From: Rhodanobacter soli
GTDB taxonomy: Bacteria; Pseudomonadota; Gammaproteobacteria; Xanthomonadales; Rhodanobacteraceae
Length of the DNA: 64,000 bases
Assembly (NCBI RefSeq): GCF_040548735.1
Contig: NZ_JBEPSD010000001.1
Location: 124,001 to 188,000, forward strand
Direction: 5' to 3'
Below the pieces are notes generated by a model. That model searched no databases and was not told where the DNA came from. It worked only from the letters and a program-made list of their open reading frames with translations. Below, in pieces: positions 1 through 12,752 of the stretch. A program made the position numbers and the translations under genes. Position 1 is the first letter of the stretch. Each line of letters begins with the position of its first letter.

Positions 1-42
1 AACCGGCTTTTCCATTTCCGACTCCCCATTCCCGGCCATGCA

Positions 43-2187
<2,145 letters not shown>

Positions 2188-2190
2188 GCG

Positions 2191-2715
2191 TCAGCCGCCG
2201 TCGACCGTAGCCAGGGCGCCGCCGGCAGGTGCGCTGGCGTCGTTGCCGAGCAGTTGCAGCCGCAGCCCCCACGGCGACACGAAATCAAGCGCCATGCGGC
2301 CAGCCAGCGGACCGGAGGTGAGTCGGTGTGGCGACCCGTTGACGCCAACGCCTGCATGCCGCAGCCATGCGCTGGCGTGCTGCACGTCGTCCGAAACGAA
2401 CTGCAGCGGCTGATCGGTCCGGCCCGATGCGGGAGAAGGGGAGACGCCGTGATTGTCGAACAGCTCGACGACCGATCCGGCGTCGCAGGACAATAGGCGG
2501 GAGGGCGAAGCGTCGCCCGGTGTCGCCTCGGCCGCCGCGGATTCCGGGCCAATCAGGCGGCAATCCAGGACATCCTGGAAGAATGCCACAGCCTGTTCCA
2601 GGTCCGGCACGCCGATCCTGGCGTAGTCGCCGCCGTACAGCGTGGCCGCACGGACGCCCGATGGCGCGACCGCGGCCAGGCTGAAAGCAAGAAACAGCAG
2701 TAGTGATTTGCCCAT
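2191..2715 (-). CDS. Secreted VOC/glyoxalase-fold protein
   Basis: A 174-residue protein that starts with a classical signal peptide (MGKSLLLFLAFSLAAVAPSG, cleavage near residue 23) followed by one vicinal-oxygen-chelate module pair (YARIGVPDLEQAVAFFQDVL... to ...MALDFVSPWGLRLQLL). The pattern matches the VOC/glyoxalase/bleomycin-resistance superfamily, but the substrate cannot be told. The open frame extends upstream to 2895 without signal-peptide or family character, so the ATG at 2715 is chosen. Export of a VOC protein is less usual than a cytosolic location. It converges with tadA, with only three bases between the stop codons. Confidence 0.75.
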   Translation of the reverse strand: MGKSLLLFLAFSLAAVAPSGVRAATLYGGDYARIGVPDLEQAVAFFQDVLDCRLIGPESAAAEATPGDASPSRLLSCDAGSVVELFDNHGVSPSPASGRTDQPLQFVSDDVQHASAWLRHAGVGVNGSPHRLTSGPLAGRMALDFVSPWGLRLQLLGNDASAPAGGALATVDGG

Positions 2716-2966
2716 GATCCGGCAGCCAGATTGCAATGGGCAGCTACATGGGCACGGGCCATTCCCGGCAAAACCCCTGACTGATGGCCAGTGAGTTTCC
2801 CGGAGTGAACAATCACCGTTTCCAGGCGGGAACAGAGCGATCGCCCACCGGCCGTTTATCGGCGCCGCCGCCGCCCCGATCCTTTTGTCACGCAAACAGA
2901 CCGGCGTGCGTTGCAGATCCAGGCTGGCCGGTCCGGTCCATCCATGCCTCGCCGAGGACTATCCGA

Positions 2967-3149
2967 ATGAAGCATCACCTCAACAATTTGCTGCAATATC
3001 CGCGTAACCGGTTCGACGGCGCCCATGCCGCACGCCGAACTGCAACACCTCGCCACCCGAGTACCACCGGCCTGCAGCCCGAGGACGGCTACGACTGGTT
3101 GCGGCAGATCAAGCAGGTGCACGCGGGCCGTTCAGCGGCGAGGCGCTGA
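2967..3149 (+). CDS. Small hypothetical protein (60 aa)
   Basis: A short ORF begins at an ATG (MKHHLNNLLQYPRNRFDG) behind a weak GAGG at 2953. The encoded protein is basic, with no membrane segment or recognised motif. It lies in the 524-bp gap between the VOC gene and mscS. Codon use is not clearly different from background, and it could be chance. No other gene is visible in the gap. Confidence 0.3.
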   Translation: MKHHLNNLLQYPRNRFDGAHAARRTATPRHPSTTGLQPEDGYDWLRQIKQVHAGRSAARR

Positions 3150-3239
3150 ACGTCAATCCACGGGCAATGGACTCGCCGGACGCTCGGTGGGGCGTGATGT
3201 CGATGGCGCCTGCGGATTCCCCGTACAAATGCGTGCAGG

Positions 3240-4391
3240 TCAGGCTCCACCACGGCGGGGGCCGCCGTCTTCCGGGGAAGGGGCGTGCTGGGGTTCGGGA
3301 CTGGCGGGCATGGAGGCTTCATCCGTCGCCGGGTGGCTCCTGTCGAGCTCGCCGCGCCAGCGCGGCAATGCTTCGGGATGATGGGCCTGGATGTAGCCGA
3401 TGAGACCCTCGCGCACGCGGCAGCGCAGATCCCAGTTGCGACCGGAATCGGCGGAACTCACCAGCACACGCAGTTGCATGGCATGTTCGTTGGCGTCGGT
3501 CAGCTGCAGCACGCAGACACGCCGGTCCCACTCCGGCGCCTCATCGCACAAGCGCTTCAGTTCCTCGCGCAGCGGCGCCAGCGGCATGCGGTAGTCCACC
3601 ATCAGGGACACCGCGCCGACCAGCTGCGAACTGCGGCGCGTCCAGTTCTGGAACGGGTTTTCGATGAACCAGTTGAGCGGCACCACCAGGCGCCGTTCGT
3701 CCCAGATGCGCACGACCACGTAGCTGCCGGTGATTTCCTCGACGCGCCCCCATTCGCCCTCGATGATCACCACGTCGTCCAGCCGGATCGGCTGGGTCAG
3801 CGCGATCTGCAGCCCGGCGATCAGGTTGCTCAACACCGGCCTGGCGGCCAGGCCGATCGCCAGGCCAGCCACGCCGGCCGAGGCGAGCAGGCTGGCGCCG
3901 AGCTGCCGCACGCCTGGAATCGTCAACAGGATGATCGACGCGCCGATGACGATCACGATGACGTCGGCGGTGCGTCCGAGTACGCGCACCTGGGTCACCA
4001 CACGGCGCGCACGCAGGTTGTCGGCCACGTCCATCGGATAGCGCCGGATCGCCGCGCCCTCGAACGCGCCGATACAGCGCACCGCCAGCCATGTGCCTGT
4101 CGCCAGCAGGGCGATCAGCAGCAGATGCTGGAGCAGGGCTACCGGTGCTGATGCAGCCGGCGGCCAGATGCGCAGGGCCATGGTCAGCGTCAGCAGCGGG
4201 ATCAGCCATTCCATCGGCGCGCTGGCCCGGCCCATGATGTCCGCGATCACCGGGTGGCCGACCGCAGACCGTTGCAATACGGCATAGGCCACGGCGCGAA
4301 GTACGACCGCCAGCACCAAGCCGACGACCACCATCAGTCCCAGCCGCACCCAGGCGTTGTGCATCCACAGTGCAAAAAATGCATCGACCAT
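3240..4391 (-). CDS. MscS-family mechanosensitive channel
   Basis: Small-conductance mechanosensitive channel that opens under membrane tension to release solutes during hypo-osmotic shock; inner membrane. The 383 residues contain an N-terminal membrane helix (MHNAWVRLGLMVVVGLVLAV), further helices, then the pore-lining helix and MscS beta domain (ASAGVAGLAIGLAARPVLSN followed by a RLDDVVIIEGEWGRVEEI stretch), which is characteristic. The C-terminal tail is extended and Pro/Glu rich. The frame is open to 4475, but the ATG at 4391 is the first that gives a membrane-protein N-terminus. It lies downstream of ligD on the same strand with a 109-bp gap. Confidence 0.88.
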   Translation of the reverse strand: MVDAFFALWMHNAWVRLGLMVVVGLVLAVVLRAVAYAVLQRSAVGHPVIADIMGRASAPMEWLIPLLTLTMALRIWPPAASAPVALLQHLLLIALLATGTWLAVRCIGAFEGAAIRRYPMDVADNLRARRVVTQVRVLGRTADVIVIVIGASIILLTIPGVRQLGASLLASAGVAGLAIGLAARPVLSNLIAGLQIALTQPIRLDDVVIIEGEWGRVEEITGSYVVVRIWDERRLVVPLNWFIENPFQNWTRRSSQLVGAVSLMVDYRMPLAPLREELKRLCDEAPEWDRRVCVLQLTDANEHAMQLRVLVSSADSGRNWDLRCRVREGLIGYIQAHHPEALPRWRGELDRSHPATDEASMPASPEPQHAPSPEDGGPRRGGA

Positions 4392-4500
4392 GCCGGCAGT
4401 CTGCCGGCCGGCATGTCGACAGCACGTGGGTATCCGATGGCAGCTGCACGCCGACGGCATGCCAGTCCTTCGCACCGCCTGGAACCGGCTTGCGGAGTCG

Positions 4501-7047
4501 TCAGCCGAGTTTCTTCACGATCCCGTCGAGATCCTGGCGTACCTCATCGATGCCGGCCCACGGATCGGTGCGCAATCGCGCAAGCCGCCGGGGCGTGGAA
4601 CGGATGTCGAAGGCGTGGCCGCTTTTCAGCTTGCCCAGTTCGTTCCAGCGCAGAGGCATGGCGACCGGCGCGCGGGGGCGTGCCCGCAGTGAATACGACG
4701 CCACGCTGGTCGCGCCGCGGCTGTTGCGCAGGTAATCCACGTAGATCAGGCCGTGGCGTTGTGCCTTGCTGGCGGTAGCGATGAATTCCAGCGGATGGGC
4801 CTGCGCCAGCGTACTGGCGAACGCACGCGCGAAATCCTTCACCTGTGCCCAGGGGCAGCCAGGATTCAGGGGAACCACCACATGCAGGCCCTTGCCGCCG
4901 GTGGTGCGCAGGAACGAAGCCAGGCCCAGTTGTGCCAGTCGCCGGTGCACCAGTCGTGCCGCTGCCGCAACGCGATCCCAGGCTACGTTGCTGCCGGGAT
5001 CGAGATCGAACACGACGCGGTCGGCGCGGTCGGGCTGCTCGATGGTCGAGCCCCAGGGATGGAATTCCAGCACGCCGAACTGCACCAGTTCGAGCACCGA
5101 AGTGGCGTCCAGCGGATAGATGTAGGTCGCCTGTGCGCCGGACTCCTCCTTCAATTTTGCGCTGCCGACATGCTTCAGGCCGGGAACCATGTGTTTCTGG
5201 AAGAAGCATGCTTTCGCCGTGCCTTCGGGGCAGCGAATGACCGAGGTGGGGCGGTTTACCACGCCCGGAAGAAACCACTTCATCACCGCAGCGTAGTAGT
5301 CGGCCACCTGTTGCTTGGTGATGCCGTCGTCGGGAAATACCACGCGCTCGGGATGGGTGATCCGAATGTCCGCCGGGGTCGCAGCGGCAACCGGTCTTTT
5401 GCGCGGCGTGCCGGCGGGCTTGCCCTGGGCGCGGTCGGAGTCGACGAGATCCGCGGCTTTCTTGTCGATGCGCATGCTCTTCAGGCTCGGTTGGCGTAAC
5501 AAGCGGTTGTTGCCGACGCCACGGTAATACACCTCGGCCACCGCGGCAGGCTTGACCCAGCGCGCCTCGCGCAGGAGAGGGTCGATCGCGGCCAGCGCCA
5601 CCGTGGGCCGGGGGCTGCCCTTGTCGGCAATCGACTTCCCCAGCGACCGCAGTTGTTCGTTCGAGAACCCGGTACCCACGCGCCCGGCGTAGACCCAGCC
5701 GGACTTCACCTCGGGATCGGGCCTGGCCAGCAGCAGCGATCCGAAACTGCTGCGGCTGCCCTTGGGCGGCGTATAGCCCACGACGGCGAATTCGTCGCTT
5801 TGGAGGCGTTTGATCTTGAGCCAGTCGTCGCCACGCCCGGGCAGGTAGGCCGAAGCGACGCGCTTGGAAATGATGCCTTCCAGTTGCTGCTCGGTTGCCA
5901 TCCGGAACACGTCTGCACCGTTGCCGATCGCGTGGGTACTGAAGGCCAGGTGCTTCGGCGCATGCGCAAGCAACTTCTGCAGCAGTTGCTTGCGTTGCAG
6001 CAGGCCGACCCGCGACAGATCGCTGCCCTCGAAATAGGGCAGGTCGAACAGCATGTAGACCAGCGGCAGTTGCGCCTCGCCCGACAAGGTCTGTTGCAGG
6101 CCGTTGAAGTCGCTGTGCCCGCGCGAGTCCAGCGCGACGAGCTCGCCGTCGAGACGGGCGGAGCGTAGGCCGAGCGATTCCAGCGACTGCACGATGTCGG
6201 GCAGGCGATCGTTCCAGGGCAGGGCGTTGCGCGACCACAGCTTCACCTCGCCGTCGGCGATCGCGGTGAGGATGCGGTAGCCGTCCCACTTGACCTCATG
6301 CAGCCACTGCTTTCCCTCCGGTGGATGGTCGCGCAGGCGCGCCAACTCCGGTTTGAAGAAGGTGTTGTCGACGGTCGCCGCACGCGCACCTTCCAAGGCG
6401 GCCGCCGCCCTGGCCAGGCGCAGCCGCGGCGCCTTCCTTGCTCTGGGGACCGGCTTCTTGCGGGCAACGGATTTTTTCGCAGCAGCCCTGGTTGCGGGCG
6501 TCTTCGCCGCGGCGCGGGTGCTGCGGGCCATCTTCGCATCGAGCAGGTCGTCGGCCTCGACATCGCCGGCAAACGCATCCTTGGCCTTGATCAGGAACCA
6601 CGCCGGCTGGCGTTCCTTGCGGCCGCTGCGCACGAGGTGCCAGCCACCCTTGAGCCGCTTGCCGAACAGCTCGAAACGCAGGTGGCCCTTCTGCAGCTGG
6701 GCCGCGGCGTCGCCTTCGGTGGTCCACACGCCGGTGTCGAACTGATCGACATGGCCTTTGCCGTAGCCATGCTCGATATCACCCTCGAAGTTCGCGTAGG
6801 AAACCGGATGGTCCTCGACTTCGACCGCCAGCCGCTTCACCGCGGGGTCGTAGCTGGGCCCCTTCGGCACGGCCCAGCTCTTCAGCACATCGCCCACCTG
6901 CAGGCGAAAGTCGAAGTGCCTCCGGCTGGCGTGATGCAGCTGCACCACGAAGATGGCGCGCCGGTTCGCCGCCGCGGCGTCATTGGCCGCAGGCTCGCGT
7001 GTCCTGGAGAAGTCGCGTTTGCGCTGGTAATCCCGCAGGCTGCTCAT
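4501..7047 (-). CDS. ligD: DNA ligase D (NHEJ multifunctional ligase/polymerase)
   Basis: ATP-dependent ligase that seals double-strand breaks with Ku in bacterial non-homologous end joining. Three domains are visible in 848 residues: an N-terminal 3'-phosphoesterase (about 1-165, with FVVQLHHASRRHFDFRL), a central ligase with the adenylated lysine K253 in EVKWDGYR followed by an OB fold, and a C-terminal archaeo-eukaryotic primase-type polymerase (about 560-848, with ITHPERVVFP, the metal motif DLDP and TTGGKGLH). A Lys/Ala/Arg-rich linker (about 175-220) separates the first two. The order PE-ligase-polymerase is that of Pseudomonas LigD. The ku gene lies 1.7 kb away on the opposite strand. 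Confidence 0.96.
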   Translation of the reverse strand: MSSLRDYQRKRDFSRTREPAANDAAAANRRAIFVVQLHHASRRHFDFRLQVGDVLKSWAVPKGPSYDPAVKRLAVEVEDHPVSYANFEGDIEHGYGKGHVDQFDTGVWTTEGDAAAQLQKGHLRFELFGKRLKGGWHLVRSGRKERQPAWFLIKAKDAFAGDVEADDLLDAKMARSTRAAAKTPATRAAAKKSVARKKPVPRARKAPRLRLARAAAALEGARAATVDNTFFKPELARLRDHPPEGKQWLHEVKWDGYRILTAIADGEVKLWSRNALPWNDRLPDIVQSLESLGLRSARLDGELVALDSRGHSDFNGLQQTLSGEAQLPLVYMLFDLPYFEGSDLSRVGLLQRKQLLQKLLAHAPKHLAFSTHAIGNGADVFRMATEQQLEGIISKRVASAYLPGRGDDWLKIKRLQSDEFAVVGYTPPKGSRSSFGSLLLARPDPEVKSGWVYAGRVGTGFSNEQLRSLGKSIADKGSPRPTVALAAIDPLLREARWVKPAAVAEVYYRGVGNNRLLRQPSLKSMRIDKKAADLVDSDRAQGKPAGTPRKRPVAAATPADIRITHPERVVFPDDGITKQQVADYYAAVMKWFLPGVVNRPTSVIRCPEGTAKACFFQKHMVPGLKHVGSAKLKEESGAQATYIYPLDATSVLELVQFGVLEFHPWGSTIEQPDRADRVVFDLDPGSNVAWDRVAAAARLVHRRLAQLGLASFLRTTGGKGLHVVVPLNPGCPWAQVKDFARAFASTLAQAHPLEFIATASKAQRHGLIYVDYLRNSRGATSVASYSLRARPRAPVAMPLRWNELGKLKSGHAFDIRSTPRRLARLRTDPWAGIDEVRQDLDGIVKKLG

Positions 7048-7086
7048 CTCATGGACCCGACAGTGTCGCCGATGACGGCCGGAGGT

Positions 7087-8076
7087 TCAGCTGGTGGGGC
7101 CGCCCATCACCGGCAGCACCGCGCCGGAGACATAGCTGGCGCACGATGGAGCGGCGAGGAAGACATAAGCCGGGGCCAGTTCTTCGGGCTGGGCGGGGCG
7201 GCCCATGGCGCTCGATTTGCCGAAATCGCGAATCCGCTCCGCCGACTGGTCCGCCGGATTCAGCGGTGTCCATACCGGGCCGGGCGCTACCGCATTCACC
7301 CGGATGCCGCGCGACACCAGGTTGGACGCCAGTGCCTTGGTGAAGGCATGAATGCCACCCTTGGTCATCGAGTAATCGAGCAACTTGTCGTTGCCGAACA
7401 AGCCGGTCTCCGAGCCGGTATTGATGATCGAGCAGCCGCTGCCCAAATACGGCGAGGCGGCCTTGACCATGTGGAAGTAGCCGTAGAGATTGGTGCGCAC
7501 GGTTTCGTCGAAATGCTCTTCGGTGATGTCCTCGATCGAATCGGCATGTTCCTGGAAGGCGGCATTGTTGACCAGGATCGACAGCTTGCCGAATGCTTTC
7601 ACCGTCCTTGCCACGGCATCGCGACAAAACGCCGGGTCCCTGACGTCGCCCGATATCAGCAGGCAGCGCTGGCCCTCGCCCTCGACATAATCGCGGGTTT
7701 CCTCGGCGTCGGCGTCCTCGCACAGGTAAACGATGGCCACGTCGGCCCCTTCGCGTGCAAACAGCACCGCCACCGCGCGGCCGATGCCGGAATCGCCGCC
7801 GGTGATCAGCGCGGTCATGCCGGCCAGCTTGCCGCTACCGATATAGTTCGGCGCCAGGAATTGCGGACGGGGATCGAGCTGTTGTTCGAGGCCCGGTTTC
7901 TGCAGGTGCTGGGCGGGCAGGGGATTTTCGGGCTTGTCCGTTCTCGCCGCGGGCTTTTTCGACGGTGCCGTTTTCGTCTTCGCCTCGCGTTTCCCATCGC
8001 GATCAGTAGCCGCCTGTATCGCGCGCTGACGTGCGACGGTCCCGGCAGCTTTGGCGGTGCGCTTGGTTGCAACCAT
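7087..8076 (-). CDS. SDR-family oxidoreductase with Lys-rich N-terminal extension
   Basis: An NAD(P)-dependent short-chain dehydrogenase. The cofactor loop TGGDSGIG is at residues 92-99, and the catalytic pair is in DYSMTKGG; PGPVWTPL and the C-terminal GAVLPVMGG are typical. The sequence between residues 50 and 85 (LPAQHLQKPGLEQQLDPRPQ) is characteristic of the YghA-like stress-associated SDRs. The first 50 residues are rich in Lys, Ala, Arg and Thr, like the tails of the neighbouring DUF6496 and Ku proteins. The ORF is open to 8205, but the ATG at 8076 fits the family better. It follows ligD's orientation, with 39 bp between them. Substrate unknown. Confidence 0.85.
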   Translation of the reverse strand: MVATKRTAKAAGTVARQRAIQAATDRDGKREAKTKTAPSKKPAARTDKPENPLPAQHLQKPGLEQQLDPRPQFLAPNYIGSGKLAGMTALITGGDSGIGRAVAVLFAREGADVAIVYLCEDADAEETRDYVEGEGQRCLLISGDVRDPAFCRDAVARTVKAFGKLSILVNNAAFQEHADSIEDITEEHFDETVRTNLYGYFHMVKAASPYLGSGCSIINTGSETGLFGNDKLLDYSMTKGGIHAFTKALASNLVSRGIRVNAVAPGPVWTPLNPADQSAERIRDFGKSSAMGRPAQPEELAPAYVFLAAPSCASYVSGAVLPVMGGPTS

Positions 8077-8229
8077 GTTGCAATACTCCGTCATCGGGAA
8101 CGCAAGCCAAGTTAGCGGACGATGCGTACGTCGCAGGTGAAGCGCGGATAACGGCGACCTTGACAGCACTTCCACGCCGAAACTGGAATAGTCCGTGTGC
8201 GACATTCCTCTTCACTGCCGGAGATTGTC

Positions 8230-8721
8230 ATGCCCGAACATCGCACACGCCGCGCAGCGGTCAAAGACAAGAAGGAAGGAAAGGCCCCCAGCACCCAGGC
8301 TGGGGAGTATGTGCATGAGGAGATCGAACACGTACGCGAAGGCAAGCACGGCGCACGCTCGACCAAACAGGCCATTGCGATCGGCCTGTCGAAGGCCAGG
8401 CGCGCCGGAGTGAAAGTGCCTGCCGGCAAGACCGCCAGCAAGTCGACCCGGAAGAAGGCCGCGCAGGATGAAGCCGCCTCTCACGAACACCACAAGCCCG
8501 CGGCGAAACGTTCGAGGGCAACCACCGGGGCGCTGAAGAAGGAAGGCCACAAGGCGGCATCGAAGTCGGCATTGTCGTCCCACGCCAAGAAGAGCGCCGC
8601 CAAACGCACCGCCGGTTCGCGCTCGGCGGCGGCCAAGAAGGCAGCGCATACCAAGGGCGCCGCCGGCCGTTCGGCGGCCGCGAAGAAAGCGGCGAGAACA
8701 CGCGCCCGAAAGACGTCCTGA
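8230..8721 (+). CDS. DUF6496-type histone-H1-like small basic protein
   Basis: 163 residues. The N-terminal 60 (KDKKEGKAPSTQAGEYVHEE followed by IEHVREGKHGARSTKQAIAI) match the DUF6496 family of small proteins often found with Ku and other stress genes. The rest is a low-complexity Lys/Ala/Arg/Ser tail with repeated AAKKAA units, as in histone H1 or bacterial AlgP/HU tails, which suggests binding to DNA or other polyanions. The ATG at 8230 is preferred over the in-frame ATG at 8197, because MPEHRTRRA is the family start. It lies 28 bp before ku and is probably co-transcribed. Function is not known. Confidence 0.75.
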   Translation: MPEHRTRRAAVKDKKEGKAPSTQAGEYVHEEIEHVREGKHGARSTKQAIAIGLSKARRAGVKVPAGKTASKSTRKKAAQDEAASHEHHKPAAKRSRATTGALKKEGHKAASKSALSSHAKKSAAKRTAGSRSAAAKKAAHTKGAAGRSAAAKKAARTRARKTS

Positions 8722-8749
8722 TCGAACAACGTCGCCGGAGACCCAAGCC

Positions 8750-9688
8750 ATGGCACGTCCCATCTGGAGCGGAACCCTTTCGTTCGGCCTGCTCAACGTG
8801 CCGGTCTCGCTGATGTCCGGCGAACGCAGCGTCGACCTGCATTTCCGCATGCTGGACAGCCGCGACAACACGCCTGTGCGCTACGAGCGCGTCAACGCTG
8901 AAACCGGTGAGGAAGTGCCCTGGAAGGAGATCGTCAAGGCCTTCGAATACGCCAAGGGCAGCTACATCGTGCTGGAACCGGGGGACATCAAATCGGCTGC
9001 TTCCGAGGGACGGGAGGTGGTCGACGTGAAAGCCTTCGTCGATGCGAACTCGATCGGGCCGGAATATTTCGAGAAGCCCTACATTTTAGTTCCGGGCAAG
9101 AAGGCGGAGAAGGGTTACGTGCTGTTGCGCGAAACGCTCAAGCGTACCGAGCGAATAGGCATAGCGCGGGTGGTGATCCGCACGCGCGAGTACCTCTCCG
9201 CGGTGATGCCGCACGGCAACGCACTGATGCTGATGCTGATGCGCTATCCGCAGGAACTGGTCGACGTGGAGGATTATAAGATTCCCGAGGGCACGGCGTC
9301 GCACTACCGGATATCGGCCAAGGAAATCCAGATGGCCGAGCAGCTGATCGAATCCATGAGCGATGAATGGACGCCGTCGGACTACCGCGACGAGTTCCGC
9401 GACCGTCTGCGCAAAGTGCTCGAGAAGCGCATGAAATCCAAGGGCGTGGTCTCGCCCGAGCCGGAGAACGAGAGCGACGTAGCGGAGAACGCCACCACCA
9501 ACGTGGTCGATTTCATGTCGCTGTTGCAAAAGAGCCTGGCCAGCAAGAAGCGCACCCCAGCGAAAAAGGCCCCGGAAAAAGCGGCCAGCAAGACTGCCGC
9601 ACGGAAAAAACCCGCCGCCGCGCCAAAGAAGAAAAGGGCGCCCGCGAAGAAGACCGCGAAGCGCGCCGCGGCCCGCAAGGCAGGCTGA
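8750..9688 (+). CDS. ku: Ku protein (NHEJ DNA-end binding)
   Basis: Homodimeric ring protein that threads onto broken DNA ends and recruits LigD. It opens with the diagnostic MARPIWSGTLSFGLLNVPVS, and the 312 residues contain the Ku core (about 1-260). A Lys/Ala-rich tail follows (about 265-312, KKRAPAKKTAKRAAARKAG) of the kind that modulates DNA binding and threading in other bacterial Ku proteins. It is adjacent to the DUF6496 gene (28 bp). The ligD gene is divergent, beyond the SDR gene. Identification is secure. Confidence 0.97.
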   Translation: MARPIWSGTLSFGLLNVPVSLMSGERSVDLHFRMLDSRDNTPVRYERVNAETGEEVPWKEIVKAFEYAKGSYIVLEPGDIKSAASEGREVVDVKAFVDANSIGPEYFEKPYILVPGKKAEKGYVLLRETLKRTERIGIARVVIRTREYLSAVMPHGNALMLMLMRYPQELVDVEDYKIPEGTASHYRISAKEIQMAEQLIESMSDEWTPSDYRDEFRDRLRKVLEKRMKSKGVVSPEPENESDVAENATTNVVDFMSLLQKSLASKKRTPAKKAPEKAASKTAARKKPAAAPKKKRAPAKKTAKRAAARKAG

Positions 9689-9825
9689 GCAGGAGCAGCG
9701 CTCAGCCCACTTCGCCCTTTATCTGACTGCAGTACCGGGCCAGAGGGACATCGCCAACCGGCCGTAGATGCATGCAGCAGGCCGCCGCGCGTCACCCGCT
9801 CGCGCGGCGATGGAAATGCTGTGGA

Positions 9826-10275
9826 TCATCCGTGGAACGCCCGCTTGATATCCCTCATCTGGTCATGGCCATTGCGTACCGACACGTACGCATCGGTGAT
9901 GAATGCCTGGGTCTCCGGGGACAAATCCGCATCCTTCATGGCGCTCTCGAACTTCGATTTGAGGTGATCTTCACCGCGCTCGACTTCGTCGACGACCGCC
10001 TTGTTGTCATTGGAGGTGAGGCTGGCGCGCAGGTTCACGAACATGCGATGCGCCGAGGCCAGCGCGGTGCCTTCGTCCTCGGGTTTTCCGCCCAGCGAAC
10101 GCACGCACTTCTGCAAGGTGGATGCCACCTCCTTGCGCTCGGACGAACGCTCATTGAACAGTGAAACGAGCTGCGGGCTCTTGGCATCCTTGGCTGCCTC
10201 GGCGTAGCCGTTCGCACTGTCCAGTGTGGTTTCGATCAGGTTGTTGAGGGTCTTGATGTCGTGAGTGTTTTTCAT
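9826..10275 (-). CDS. PA2169/DUF2383-family four-helix-bundle protein
   Basis: A 149-residue, highly charged, all-helical protein (NTHDIKTLNNLIETTLDSAN... ERKEVASTLQKCVRSLGGKP... FITDAYVSVRNGHDQMRDI). The pattern is that of the PA2169 family/DUF2383, ferritin-like four-helix bundles of unknown function often induced by stress. The ATG at 10275 is used; the upstream extension to 10341 lacks family character. It is divergent from the 10494 gene and converges with ku across a 137-bp gap in which nothing else is seen. Confidence 0.75.
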   Translation of the reverse strand: MKNTHDIKTLNNLIETTLDSANGYAEAAKDAKSPQLVSLFNERSSERKEVASTLQKCVRSLGGKPEDEGTALASAHRMFVNLRASLTSNDNKAVVDEVERGEDHLKSKFESAMKDADLSPETQAFITDAYVSVRNGHDQMRDIKRAFHG

Positions 10276-10493
10276 CCTGGTGCTCCTTGGGCTCATGGAT
10301 GACCCGTGCCTGGGTCCAGGGGAGTTGCTTCCACGCGGCATACAGGAAACGACATCGCGCGTTATGGCCGCGGCACGTTTTTGTTCAAGCGAACTGCATG
10401 CTGGTGTCGCAGCGACGGCGGTCCCGTCTACTCACGCACTGGTCACCACATCGCCACGAAAATCGGGAGGCCTTCATCGCAGGAGAAGCCGAC

Positions 10494-10991
10494 ATGAAGA
10501 CACGACATGTATTCAGCACCCACGATATGGATGCCGCCGAATCCGCCGTCATGGCGTTGCGTCAGGCTGGCCTGTCCGACGACAGCATTTCCCTGGTCGC
10601 ACGACGCGACATCGAGAACCATCAGATTCCCGACGATCGACAGGACGCCCACGACGACTTCGGCCGTGGCGGCATGAAGGGCATGCTGGCAGGCGGTGGC
10701 AGCGGTCTGCTGGTGGGCTTGGCCGCGATCTCGGTACCCCCACTGGGCCTCACTCTTGCTGGCGCTGCCGCCATGGCCATCGCCGGTGCCGCGGTGGGAG
10801 GCTGGGTGGGCATGCTTACCGGCACCGCCGAACCCAGCCCGGTACGGCGCAAGTTCGAGGCCGAGATCGCCGCCGGTCATGTATTGGTTGTCGTCGATGG
10901 CGACGGAGCGACGCTGGCTGCCGCTGATGCGGCACTGCTTGCCATGGGCGCGACGCCGCTGCCCTTCGACGCCCCCACAGCCATTTCCTGA
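10494..10991 (+). CDS. YflT/general-stress-17M-like protein with Gly-rich membrane hairpin
   Basis: 165 residues. The N-terminus (MKTRHVFSTHDMDAAESAVM) looks like the ferredoxin-like fold of the YflT/GSP17M domain, here used to bracket a hydrophobic Gly/Ala hairpin (about 60-105, GLLVGLAAISVPPLGLTLAG). A second short alpha/beta segment (GHVLVVVDGDGATLAAADAA) closes the protein. This arrangement is common in envelope stress proteins of unknown function. A GGAG at 10481 precedes the ATG. The neighbouring DUF2383 and metallothionein genes suggest a shared stress regulon, but no promoter motif was recognised. Confidence 0.6.
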   Translation: MKTRHVFSTHDMDAAESAVMALRQAGLSDDSISLVARRDIENHQIPDDRQDAHDDFGRGGMKGMLAGGGSGLLVGLAAISVPPLGLTLAGAAAMAIAGAAVGGWVGMLTGTAEPSPVRRKFEAEIAAGHVLVVVDGDGATLAAADAALLAMGATPLPFDAPTAIS

Positions 10992-11040
10992 CCACGACCA
11001 CGCGAAAGCCATTCACCTCAGGACCAGCGTTGATGCCAGC

Positions 11041-11238
11041 TCAGCGTGATCGTTTCATCCTCTCGGCCTCGGCCCGCACGGCGTCGCACTCCGGGTGGCC
11101 GCATTGGCAGCCTTCGGGCTCGCTGGACGTCGGCGATTCCACGCGTTTGCGGCAGTGTTCGCTGCAATAGGCATCGCCGACGGGAACCGTACAGGTGCAG
11201 GCGGGGTGGGCACAGCGCGGGAGGGCGGTCGTGTTCAT
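11041..11238 (-). CDS. Prokaryotic metallothionein
   Basis: A 65-residue Cys/His-rich protein. The metal-binding pattern CAHPACTCTVPVGDAYCSEH followed by C, and a second cluster GCQCGHPEC near the C-terminus, match the bacterial metallothionein family (SmtA/BmtA-like), which binds Zn, Cd or Cu in the cytosol. Nine cysteines and three histidines are visible, close to the usual number. It lies in the stress cluster, convergent with the 10494 gene. The family is easily missed by gene callers because of its size. Confidence 0.85.
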   Translation of the reverse strand: MNTTALPRCAHPACTCTVPVGDAYCSEHCRKRVESPTSSEPEGCQCGHPECDAVRAEAERMKRSR

Positions 11239-11270
11239 TCAATAGCTCCCATGGGTGAGTCGGATGGTGA

Positions 11271-12623
<1,353 letters not shown>

Positions 12624-12752
12624 GGAAGGTTCCGCGAGCGCCATGAGTCATGAACGACGCTACAGCGCCGACCGTCATTCCGCGATGAAAAGGGAGATAA
12701 CCCCTCCGTCCGTTCGCTATCCCTGCTAACGGAATCCTCATTTGCCGTGCAT

